A model generated the notes under the pieces. It was not told the origin of the DNA. It saw nothing but the letters and a program-made list of their open reading frames with translations, and made no database searches. Of a stretch of DNA of 64,000 nt, positions 46,070 to 57,500 are shown in pieces. The first letter of the stretch is position 1. Each line of letters opens with the position of its first letter. Source of the DNA: Nelumbo lutea (lineage: Eukaryota > Streptophyta > Magnoliopsida > Proteales > Nelumbonaceae); contig JAKGHH010000004.1 in assembly GCA_022828595.1 (NCBI GenBank), positions 51,200,922 to 51,264,921 on the forward strand, in the 5' to 3' direction. The position numbers and the translations under genes are program-made.

Positions 46070-47204
46070 CTGATACTGAGATCGGAGAAGAAACTCTCGA
46101 CTTCTTTGCCTCGTTACTCGATCCATCGGTCTCTTTTGAATCTACCTTCTGTGATGCGTTTGCTGTAATTTTTTGGTTTGGCGGGCACTGTGATTGCCTT
46201 TTCAATCCATACAGAACATTTGCGACCTGACCTTGATCTCAATCTCCTGTATTGAAGATGATGAGACCTTAGTAATCTTTGGAGGCCGGTGCTTAACTCC
46301 GATAGGTTTCTGCAACATTAGTTCAAACTTTCAATAGATGAATCTCCGAACACAGACATAGAAGCAGTGGAAGAAGAAGGCGAGATCAAAGCCGGTGAGG
46401 GTATTGGCGCACTTGGTCTCGCAGGTGAAGTTGAAGCCTGACGGTGAAACTGCTCGCCGCAGCCACCACCACCTCCGCCTCCTCCTGCCCCACCACCACC
46501 ACCTCCACTTGAGGTCCAACATTCATGTGACCTTTTAGCCGAAGCTGCGAAAACAAAAGATATGAACATTTCCTGTTAATATCCATACAGAAAGAACATA
46601 ATAGAACATCAAACTTCTCATAAGCTCCATCCTCGTCTCTTTCTCTACCTGACCGAGCTTTTCTCGGTACCGACATCTCATCAGAGACCTTCCACGTCGG
46701 GGCCACCCTAACAACCTTAGCAGGCGGAAAGCTCTTTCGATGATGATGATGATTCGACAGAGAGGATGATGGAGGATTCGGGGGAAGCATCCGAACCGCA
46801 CCGGCGTCTTCGTCCTCATCCTCCTCATCATTGTCAACGCTTTCTTCGGTACTTTCTTCCTCCACCTTCCTCCCGTTTACTCCCATGCATCAATCTATCT
46901 CCCCTTCTTCTCTTGTTCCGACTCGACCGATCCTGATCTCTATCTTTCTTATTTACTTTTTCTCATAACCTCGCCGTTTCCTGCAATTCCATTGACCCAT
47001 CTTCCTCTGTAAAATCAACAAAGTAAAGAAAGCAATGTCAAGATCAGAGGAAAAATGAATAAAATTAATGAGAAACAGTACTAAAGACGGATCTGAGAAA
47101 TCCGAACCAGGCGAATCCCTCAGACTACTGCTCCTTTGTCTCCTTCTCGACAATCCATTCGTCGCCGCTAAGCTTCCTCTCCTTGCTTCTCTGTTTCTAT
47201 CCAT
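46070..47204 (-). pseudogene. TIC: Captured TIME FOR COFFEE (TIC)-like gene fragment
   Basis: TIC is a large nuclear plant protein needed for circadian clock function. The minus strand starts at ATG 47202-47204 with MDRNREARRGS and SRRRQRSSSLRDSP, which I recognise as a TIC amino terminus. Exon 1 is 47108-47204, with an intron at 47007-47107 (GT...ACAG). Exon 2 is 46649-47006, with RRRGDRLMHGS, an acidic run, VRMLPPNP, RKSFPPAKV and SVPRKARS. A second intron is at 46545-46648 (GTAGAG...TCGCAG). Exon 3 begins in phase with KRSHECW and EQFHRQASTSPARPSAP. Further TIC-like matches continue, frameshifted, to about 46070 (SSSSIQEIEI, VLYGLKRQSQ). A TGA near 46965 and several frame changes show decay. 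Recognition is from memory of the family. Confidence 0.8.
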
Positions 47205-47253
47205 CTCTTTCCACTTCTTCTCATGAAATCAAATACAAAAGAATGTAAATCTT

Positions 47254-47460
47254 AGGCTGGTAGCTCAGAATATCCGGATTATCAATAATTGCAGGATCAG
47301 AGATCACCGAGTAAAGCATCGGAGAAGTCGGAAGAAGCGTGTGGGAAGATTTCTCCATTGCGATCGGTCTTGGAGGCGAAGCGGAACAACCGTTTCCAAA
47401 GTATATTCGCTTTGCGAGCTTCAAGCCATCTTTGACAGATTTCACAAATTGTTGAGCCAT
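47254..47460 (-). pseudogene. Captured exon 1 of an ITIH/VWA-domain protein-like gene
   Basis: The minus-strand frame from ATG 47458-47460 reads MAQQFVKSVKDGLKLAKRIY, then SPMLYSVISDPAIIDNPDI and SYQP. This matches what I recall of the start of plant proteins annotated as inter-alpha-trypsin inhibitor heavy chain-related. Homology stops at SYQP, where the known proteins go on with HVHGRCDPP, so only the first exon was taken. No clear GT donor follows; the captured edge may lie there. It sits just upstream of the TIC-like fragment on the same strand, so a read-through transcript could fuse them. Confidence 0.65.
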
Positions 47461-47718
47461 TCTGATCAGACTATTGAGAGAGAAACGAAATTAAGACAAA
47501 TTTTCGGAATGCCACTCTGGTTTCCATTTCGCGTCACCGACGCTATGCTTTTTGAATGGATGAGATCGTCATCACCAACAGGCGAGGGAGGACTTCAGAA
47601 GTCCGCCACCGCTACAACATCTATCGCCGCTGTCGTGTAGGGGAAGATGAACAGTGTTTTGGATAATATGGGGATTAAAAAATATTGCAACGCGGATTTA
47701 AACGGAAGGCTAACGGAG

Positions 47719-47797
47719 GTCTTTTGTCTCACGGTCATAGTACAAGGGGTCTTTGTCACAGACTCCATAGTACAAGGGGGGTCTTTGTAATTTACCC
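47719..47797 (-). repeat. Right terminal inverted repeat of Pack-MULE
   Basis: Pairs with 45839-45944; followed directly by the TAATTAAAA target duplication. Confidence 0.85.
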
Positions 47798-47825
47798 TAA
47801 TTAAAATAAAAATGATTGAAAACCA

Positions 47826-47990
47826 TTATCTAGGTCAAAAAAGTCACCGGTTTGAGCACCCAGGTCAATGGATCACTGAACTGACTGGCAACATTCCAGT
47901 TCAGAGGTGAAACAAAACCAGTTGACTGGGCGGTTTCTGGGCTGAATGGTCCAACCATCCAGATCAACGACGGTTGGAAAACCATGATCA
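47826..47990. mobile_element. Truncated hAT-type element, same family as 27595-28222
   Basis: Phrases such as ACTGGGCGGTTTCTGGGC, GAATGGTCCAACCATCCAG and GACGGTTGG match the right half of 27595-28222 with substantial divergence. No intact ends or TSD. Confidence 0.55.
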
Positions 47991-48310
47991 AAAGCCTTAA
48001 TGTTTTTCTAGAGCTTAGATTTTCACAATTAAATTAGCATCTAAAAGTAGTTTAACATTCCCAAGCCAGCAAGGTTTTTCAGCCAAAAAATTTTCCCATA
48101 GTAGAGGAACTAGGACTGTGATCTGATTAGCAAACCCACTTGATTAACTTCATCAACACCAAGAATGAGCTTGATTGCAGCAAGAATAAGATGGAAGATA
48201 ATTGTTTTGAAATTGTGGATAAATCATAGCAACAACTAAAAAGCAGGGGAGAGAGAGACTAAATAATAGGTAGAGAGAATAAAAATGGAGTTACAGTACA
48301 TGCCAAGGTG

Positions 48311-48316
48311 TTTATT
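48311..48316 (-). terminator. SIP1: Candidate polyadenylation signal of SIP1
   Basis: AATAAA on the minus strand, about 50 bp past the SIP1 stop codon. It fits a short 3' UTR, though plant signals are loose, so this is a prediction. Confidence 0.5.
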
Positions 48317-48364
48317 ACTGAATGCACTAAACAGAAATGGCGAATTAGACTACTCTTCTCGCCT

Positions 48365-48514
48365 TTAGGCTTTCTTCTGCTTAATTGGAGGTGGAGGGAT
48401 GACAAATCGGAAGATCCAACCAGCCAGAATTGCTCCAATAAATGGGCAAATCCAGTACACATAAAACTGTTCCCATGTATTGTGGCGGTTATTAATATAT
48501 GCCCAGCCGAAGGC
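48365..48514 (-). CDS. SIP1: SIP1 exon 2 (codons 189-237 and stop)
   Basis: 150 bp from acceptor CAG (48515-48517) to TAA (48365-48367). It encodes the last half-helix and transmembrane segment 6 ([15 protein letters not shown]) and the Lys-rich tail. Confidence 0.92.
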   Translation of the reverse strand, partial: AFGWAYINNRHNTWEQFYVYWICPFIGAILAGWIFRFVIPPPPIKQKKA

Positions 48515-51500
48515 CTGCAGAACAAGTAGCACAAATGCTGTACTTAGCCAAGTTCAAAATATCCACATGAGAAGATCTATATGCTCGTTGCAGAACATTT
48601 AAAACAAATGAACAACTCATCAACTTCCTTGTAAGTGTAAATGAGTTTTCTAATGGACATGGTATGCAATTTTTGTGTTTTTTTGGTAGAAGTAGAAGGT
48701 GTTTGAATAAACATGCATCAAAAGGTGATTCCATCAGCATTCATTTACACTAAAACACTGTACAATGAGATGCACCCAAAAAATAAAAAAGAACAGCAAA
48801 AGCTTCAAAACTTTTCTTTTTATGAATAGACAAATTTATAAAAAAAAAAAAAAAACAACAGCTGACTTGTGTGGTATTCTTTTGAACAGCCAGCCAAATG
48901 CACAAGTACGCAAGCCTTCCCAAGAAAATGACCTACAGCTGAGTGGAGATGGCAATGGAGAAATATGAGTGACCATCTTCGGTGAGGTGAAGAAAGGGAA
49001 TGCATTTGGTGTTCCAGATATATCCCCCCTCTAACGAAGCTGTCAGCTGTACAGCATTCATCTAATGCTACTATAAATTCAAGAAAAGCACTTTTGAAGG
49101 GAGAATTGTAAACCAAATCTTGATGCAGAGACAGAGGCCAGGGAATGTTGAGTTAAGCTTCCTTGAGAAAGATTGAGCTGAAAAAGAACCGGTGTGGTCC
49201 CGGGACCACACTGCATTCTGCTTAACCCAAAGAATGTTTCTTGCTTTGATTTTTTTTTTTCCTTTTGTAGTAACTCAGACATGAGTTCAATTTCCTAATC
49301 ATTCATGTTTCATTTTAGTAGTGTTCCAAAACATTTCATTAATTATGAAGCTTACGGCATTCAGGCACAAGGACATCCCTATTCTTTTTTGATCAGCAAG
49401 GACATCCCTATTCTTGGCCACTATAAGGAGTGAGAGAAATAATCCAAAAAGGACAAGCACACCATGGATCCTCCAAAACCTTGCCTCTGTTCCCTCACAG
49501 GTTTTGTATCTGATAACATTGTTTGGTTCAATGGTAAAATCTCAAATGACAAGCATAAGAATGCACATTTGATTCTCGCAGCAGCTAATTGTGCAAAATA
49601 TGCCACAGGCAGGTCCATAACCAGTCCACCCCTCCCAAGACATTAACTAGTGAAGACCACCAACATTGGGCATTTTTCTCCCTTATTCTGTGGCCTCCCT
49701 TATTTCTTCTCTAAATATTTTGTTTCTGAATTCCAAATACCGAACTTGTAGTTTTTTTACTTACATGGTATCAGAGCACAACTAGTGTTCTACTATGCCA
49801 GGTAATGTGAGGTTAAATTGTATCACACCCCCTTATTGGTTCAAGGCAAAGAGAGACTGAGAAGATATGGTGAAAGTGTAGAAAGTTCAGACAGTAAGAA
49901 TTGAATAGTTATCAAGACATCTAGGCAATACCAGGTGACAGTGGAGAGCCTAGGTGACATCTAGGCCATAAGAATTTTAACAAAACTAAATTTAGCAATT
50001 TACCTAGTTTTTTATACCATGCAGCATGAATATTAATTGAAAAAATAGAAATTCCCTTTATTAAGAATATTAAATTTCCTCTAAAAACAAGGCAAATAAT
50101 CAAATCTAAAAATAAAAAAACATTTTAAATATTAATTTCAATATTTTCAAAAAAATACTAATATAATAAATATTTAATTGAGCACTTTTATATCAATTAG
50201 CAACTAAAGAAGGCTATACTTTTATATACTAAAAATTGTAGAAAGTAAGAGAAAAAGAATCCTCTTTATACTTCTTTTCTATTCTTTCTTTCTTTTTCTC
50301 TTCTCAAAACCTTTTAATATTTTAAATTTCAATAGTACAACTTGAAAACAAGGTATAACTGATTATTTGGTTGATCTATAAGATTCATTTCCACTTTCTG
50401 TGAGTTTTAGTTTTGCTTGAACTTACTCTATTCTTTAATTTAAACTCTGAAAGTCTACAACAACTTCTTAGCATATTATTTTCTCTATTAACTTCAGTTT
50501 CTTGGCTTCATTTGATAGTTTAAAACTAGATAACAATCTAAAAGGATCTATCTATGCTTCTTTCATCATTTCATAAAATATCATTGTATATTTTCACATA
50601 TTTCACAATGTTTCAACAATGCCAAGAATTTTTAAAATATTTTTATAAGATATTTTCAATATTTCTGACAGGTTTCCTATATTTGGATGGCCGATATTTC
50701 CACCAACATCAACCTTTTAAAACATGAGTACTACAAGGACTACAGATTGGGAAATCTTTGAACCTGAAAATAATGGTGGAAAGGAATTCAAAAGTTGTAG
50801 TGGGCTGGATAAAAAATACTAAGCTAGGAACGTGGCACTCTATGACTCTTTATGAAAGAGATTTATGCACTTGAAAGGCAGCTGGATGCAAGGCTTGTCT
50901 GGGCTGTTACATCAGCATATGGCCTAGCTGATTCCATGGCCAAACAAGGGGTTGACAGATGACAATTGTACTGGGGAAATCTAATGGAAAATGTAATATA
51001 AGCTGAATGTGGGAGAGGTGGTTGCAGGCCAGCCTCTTAGAGCATTGTAGACACACTTGTCATTTTATTCGAGAGAGAGCTACTTTTTTGTTTGCCTTTT
51101 GTCAAGTCAATATTACAGCCAGCTGATGTTATGGTCATAGTTGTCAAGGCATAGCCTAGGTGAATAGTCACGTTTGGTTGGGCTCTTCACCTAAATGCCA
51201 TGATTTACAGCAATAAGATGGCCCATCCAGGCAACTAAGCACCCCTGCCTAGGGCCCTAGGCAACAAAAATCACAAGGCAGATGCATTTTCATCATTACT
51301 ATGGCTACATCTTACTCAAATGTGTGCCAACACATTCTATTATACAATATATATCATCTATACTTTGTTTTAAAGTTTTACCATTGACATTTAAAAGATC
51401 ACATGGTATTTTAGAAGAGAGAAAAAAGTTAAGGATAGCGGGATCCTCTCTTTATTTCTCCATTCTCTCTCTATTACATTAAATAAAATAACGGCAACAC

Positions 51501-54500
51501 CCTTGTTCTTTTCTCTTTATTTATTTTCTTATCTTAAATTTTTATCATATAAAGTTATAGCCTTCTTTAGCTGCTAAGTTGATATGAAATCGCTCTAATA
51601 AATACTTATTATATTAGTATTATGTTTTAAAAATATTGAAATTAATATATTTAAACTACTATTGCCTTTTAGATGCGATGATTTGCCATGTTTTGAGAGG
51701 AAATTTGATGTTTGTAATAAAGAAAAATGTTATTTTCAAATTAATGCAATGCTGATTTATATATAAATTAGAGAACTAACCAAAATTTAGTTTTTTAATT
51801 TATAAAATTCTTATCTGCTAGGCTATGCCTATGCACTCACCTAGGCAACTGGGCATCCCACTGTTAACCATAACGGCCTAGACGCCCATGGATATGGAAA
51901 AAGGAGTAATTAAATGCAAGTTTTAAGAATAATCTTATTAAGCCGAATATTATTAATATCTATGTTAACAGATTTTGGGTTGTTTATGCCTTTCTAATTG
52001 GGTTATTTATGTCTTTATGTGTTAGGATGGTCCAATGTTTTGACGGAGGAATAACATGAGCCATTCCACTACCCAGAGGCATGATTCATAGTTAAGAGCG
52101 TAAGAGGCATAAGCCTCCTAAGCACAAGGTGTAAACCTCCTCAGGAGGAGTAGTTCTTTCTTTCCCCAATATTTGAGCCTTGTGAGGAATGATGCATGCA
52201 CTGGAGATAAGGTTTTGTTCTGGGAAGACCTTTGGATTGGTAATTCCACTCTTAAGGACCTTTTTCCCTCTTTGTACTCTATTTCCCTGTTTAAAAACGA
52301 ATCCATCCAAAGATTTGCCTCGTTTTCCTCTTTGACAGGTATTAGTTGGGACTTGGGTTTCAGAAAAGATCTGAGGGATTTTGAGTGTAATCAGGTGGCT
52401 TCACTACTAAAAGTTCTTGATTCATTTCTATTGGACCCTTCATCACCTGAAACTAGGGTGTGGAATGCTCACCCTAAAGGTTTCTTCACTTGTGCTTCTT
52501 TCTTCTCTTCCTTGTGCTTAGTGGCTTCCTCTCAACCCATTTCCTTCCAAAGATTTGTGGTCCAAACCTATTCCAACAAGGTTAGTGCTCTTTACTGGGA
52601 AGACTTTTTTTTTCGGAAAAGGTAAGGTAATTTTATTCAGAACAAGAAATCGTACAGACAGAGATCAGGCCAAGGAAAAACAGCCTGAGAACAACACAAA
52701 TTACAAGCTCCAACAGGACTGAGACCGAAATAAAAGAGGCAAGTTCAGGTGCCTGAACTCCTCAGAAACAGACACCTAAGAGATCTGCTTGCCCACTGCT
52801 CTCTGTACAACGTGTTCAGGACTTTGAACTCTATTACAGAAGATTCTGTTGTTTCTTTCAGTCTAAATGGACCACAAAACTGCTGCAGGAATGGTCCTCC
52901 ACACTAATTTTCCTCTCTTACTTAGGCCTTTTACTTTCCAGCAACACAGTAGCTCTTTGACCGACCTAGGCATAACCCAGCTGATGTCCATGGATTTCAG
53001 AAAGTGCTCCCACACCTGAGAGGAGATCAAACAGTGAAGACACAAATGATCTGTAGATTCTGGGAGAGAACTACAAAGACCACAAGATAGACCCAATATT
53101 TGAATGCCACACCTCTCAAGATTAGATCTGGAAAGGCATTCGTCAAGGACCATTGTCCACACCAGAAAGTTGGATCTAGATGGACTTGTAGGACTCCAGA
53201 TCTGAGTAGCAGGGAAGTCTGTGGGACCCGAGCTGCATAATTTGGAAGCTAGAGATTTGACAGAAAAACAGCCATCAGGGTTCCCTTTCCACCACCAATT
53301 ATCTTCCAAGCCAAGGTCTAACTTCTGCTTTTGAAGGAGATCCATCAACTCCAAGACCTCTTCCAGCTCCCAGTCAAATAAATTCCTCCTAAAAAGGGGG
53401 TTCCAAATAAAAGAATCTCATGAAGAACAATAAACCTCAGTCACTGAGGAATCTTGATTAGAAGCACACTGAAATAAGAGAGGAAAGGAATCAACCAATG
53501 GGCCATCCAAACACCAAGGGTCCTTCCAAAATTTAGGTCTATCCCCTTTCCCAATCTTGACTGAAATTCCTTCCAAGAAAGTAAAAAAAATCTTCATGAT
53601 ACCTTTCCAAAGGGAGTTACCCCAACTTGGAGGAGGATCCCTAGATCTCCAGTTGCTCCACTCCACCCCATATTTTCCAGCTATAAGAGATCTCCACCAA
53701 GCATTCCTTTCAGAAGAAAACCTCCAAATCCGTTTACTTAGAAGGGCTGAATTAAAACTCTTTAAATTCCTTATTCCTAAACCACCTTCTGCCTTAAGAC
53801 GACACACTTGGTCCCACTTGACTAAGTGGATTTTGTTTTCCTCTTCCCAACCCTCCAAAGAAAGTTTCTCTGAAGCTGCTCCAATCTTTTTGCTACTTTG
53901 TTTGGGATAGGGAAAAGAGACAGGAAATAAGTGGGCCGATTGGAGAGGATACTTTTTATCAGAGTAATCCTGCCCCCCAAAAGAGACGTATCTTGCCTTC
54001 CAGGAAGCTAATTTTCTCTCCATTCTTTCAATGACTGGGTCCCACACGGAGGAAGAAGACCAATTTACCCCCAAGGGCAGTCCCAAATATTTCACAGGGA
54101 GGAAATCAATCTGACAAGCCAGCACCTCAGCACAATCTTCTAAATTGTCAACTTGCCCTAACGGAATGATTTGACTTTTATTCAAATTAACTTTGAGCCC
54201 AGAAACTACCTCAAACCAAGTTAAGATCCTAAGGGCCAAGTCCAACTGAGAAGGGGAGGCATCAACAAAGCAATGTATCGTCTGCAAACTGAAGGGTATT
54301 GACCTTTTCCCCCTCAGGGGATATTGCAAAGCCTTCCCAACAACCAGAGTCAGCTGCCTTCTTACAAAGAGGACAAGTATTTCCATAACACAAATAAATA
54401 GCAATGGGGAAAGGAGATCCCCCTGTCTCAAACCCCTTGAGCTGTCAAAAAACCCTGCTGATTGACCATTAATGAAAACTGATAATTTAGGGGAAGTTAT

Positions 54501-57500
54501 ACATACTTTGATCCAATTCCTCCATTTCAGGCCAAAATTCATATGCTGCAGTACAACATCAATACATCTCCAAATGACATGGTCATAGGCCTTTTCAATA
54601 TCTAATTTGCTGGGAAGACTTTCTTGATAAACTGAATACAATGAACAATTTGCAAAAAAAGAGACCTTATGGTTGGGGATCTCTTTGACCCTTCCATCTT
54701 CACTTTTCTCAAGAAGAATGGTAAAATCCTTTGAAGATGTGCTAGAGCTGCTATGGTATGGACTATTTGGGAAGAAAGAAATGTTAGAATCTTCAATGAT
54801 AAAGAAAGGACATGGAGGCCTTATGGGAATGTGTCGTTGGTAGGGCCATACACTGGGCTAAAACTTTGGTTCCCTTTTCCTTTTTCTCATTTAATGATTT
54901 ATGGTAGAATTGGGAAGCCGTAGCCAGAAGTTCACAGCTGAAGATTAGACCTAATCATACTTGGGTACCTCCAGAAGAACGATTCATAAAATTGAACTTC
55001 GATGGAAGCAGCCTTGGAAATCCAGGGCCACCAGGAGTAGAGGGTGTTCTCAGAAGTGCAGAAGGGCATATTATTGCTTTATATTCAGGCCCTTATGGTA
55101 CTGGGGATTCTATCCATGCTGAATTTCAAGAGGTCTTGCAGGGAGTACAGCTTACTAGAGAGTTGAATGTGGACAGGTTGACAATAGGAGACTCTAAGTT
55201 GGTAGTTGGCTGGATAACAAATCAAGACACTGTTATTTGGACCTACAGGGAAACTGTTAAAAGATTTAAATGGCTAACACCCAATATGACTGTAAGAATT
55301 TAGTGGCAAAGTAGGTCAGCTAATGGGATAGCTGACTGTTTAGCTAAGCAAGTGCATAGGCAGCATTTGTTCTGGGCTTAGTTGTAAGCTGATTATGTTG
55401 AGGCTGCATCTCGCACCTTTTCTAGGGAAGACTCTTTGTATCATCCTTTGATTTGATCTTAATAAAATTTTCTTTATCTATCAAAAAAAAGTTATTTCCT
55501 TTTTTTCTTCTTTTTTTTTTTTCTGGTTTTCTTGAAAGTTAACTGCAGAAATTTATTCAATTAAAAATATCATTACAATAGGCCAAGCCTCCCATAATAT
55601 TCTTTAAACCAGGCCTTACAGTAAGCCAAACCCCATTCCTTTACATTGATGCCCAGAACAACTGATTCTGGTTTAAAATGTCCCTAATTTCCCTAATAGT
55701 TCCCCAACATATTTGCACTTCTATGGGTAACGACATGAAATTTTACTACAATCAACATATTCCCAAATGAACACTACTAGCACTATATGGAGTACAAGAG
55801 ATAGTTTCTACAACATATTTCCATTTCCACTTCCATGGGTAGTGACATGAAATTTTACTAGAATCAACATATTCCCCAATGAACATTACCAGCACTATGT
55901 AGAGTACAAGAGATGGTATTATAACTTAAGTTGGTGACAATATTGTAGATATGTGGTAACAATGTTATTTAGGGGTGTCCACGGTTCGGTTAACCGAACC
56001 ATGGCACTTTTTTGTAAACCAAACCGGTAGTACCGATTTTTCCAATTCTCCAAACCAAAACCGAACTGGTACCACCAGTTAACTGGTCCACCAGTTTCGG
56101 TTTTTGACCGATCTGGTTCTTCGGTTTTTCGGTTTTTTATATTTATAATATATATTATACAAATATATATATTATTATAAATAATAAATGATATATAATA
56201 TATTATAAATATTTGAAAAATATGTAATATATTTATAAATATAATATAAGTATATATTTATATATATAATGAATATATATTTATATATAATACATAGAAA
56301 ATATGACATATTAAAAATATATATAAAATATACATAAAAATATATATACCGGTCGGTTCGATTAACCGTCGGTTTTTTTGTAGGTTAACCGAAAACCGAA
56401 CCGGTCCTTCGGTTTTTCAAAATTCCCGAACCAATCGGTTTGGTTAACCGCATTTTGTGGTTCAATTTTCTCAGTTCGGTTTGGTTTCTCGATTTTTCGG
56501 TTTTTCATGGACTCCCCTAATGTTATTGCCCACCTAACTTACATTATTACCACTTTGAGCTACCTCAATGTTCATTTCAAAGATGAAGTTAAATATTAGT
56601 TTTTGTTTGTGTAATAGATTATTTAGTTGATCCATTACAACCATTCTATGAGTTTAAATTTTGCTTTAACTCATTTTTATCATGAAGCTCTGAATCTTAA
56701 GGTTCACTGGGCAACTTCAGAACATATTGCTTTGCTTATAACCTTAGTTTCTTAGCTTTGTTTAATGATTCGGAACAAGATAATAACTTAAAAAGGTACA
56801 TCTATGCTTCTTGCTTCTTTTATCATTTCATAAAATATTTTCCATATTTTACAATGTTTCCACCATGTCTATAATTTTTACAATATTCCTGGCATGTTTC
56901 TTATATTTGGACAACTGACATTTCCACATTTTAAACCTTGTAACCGATCCCTATTTACCCCTTGTTTAGCTAGTGAATCAGCAAAACAGTTTGCTGTTCT
57001 GCACACCCATTGAGCTACCTCAATGTTCATTTCAAAGATGAAGTTAAATATTAGTTTTTGTTTGTGTAATAGATTATTTAGTTGATCCATTACAACCATT
57101 CTATGAGTTTAAATTTTGCTTTAACTCATTTTTATCATGAAGCTCTGAATCTTAAGGTTCACTGGGCAACTTCAGAACATATTGCTTTGCTTATAACCTT
57201 AGTTTCTTAGCTTTGTTTAATGATTCGGAACAAGATAATAACTTAAAAAGGTACATCTATGCTTCTTGCTTCTTTTATCATTTCATAAAATATTTTCCAT
57301 ATTTTACAATGTTTCCACCATGTCTATAATTTTTACAATATTCCTGGCATGTTTCTTATATTTGGACAACTGACATTTCCACATTTTAAACCTTGTAACC
57401 GATCCCTATTTACCCCTTGTTTAGCTAGTGAATCAGCAAAACAGTTTGCTGTTCTGCACACCCATTGAGCTACCTCAATGTTCATTTCAAAGATGAAGTT

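Larger units (their letters stand above)
45839..47797. mobile_element. Pack-MULE carrying fragments of two host genes
   Basis: 1959 bp with a perfect 9-bp target duplication TAATTAAAA (45830-45838 and 47798-47806), the size typical of Mutator-like elements. The ends are long inverted repeats: GGATGAATTATAAAGACCCC on the left and GGGTAAATTACAAAGACCCC on the right, alignable over about 80-105 bp. A further inverted stretch around CGGCGATAGATGTTG lies subterminally (about 45985-46065 and 47595-47665). No transposase is present. The interior holds minus-strand pieces of a TIC-like gene (46070-47204) and an ITIH-like gene (47254-47460), introns included, so capture was from genomic DNA and not from mRNA. 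Confidence 0.9.

Noticed and set aside
45982..46230. Plus-strand protein at the left end of the Pack-MULE
   Set aside because: The opposite strand carries the TIC-like sequence and part of the inverted repeat explains the rest.
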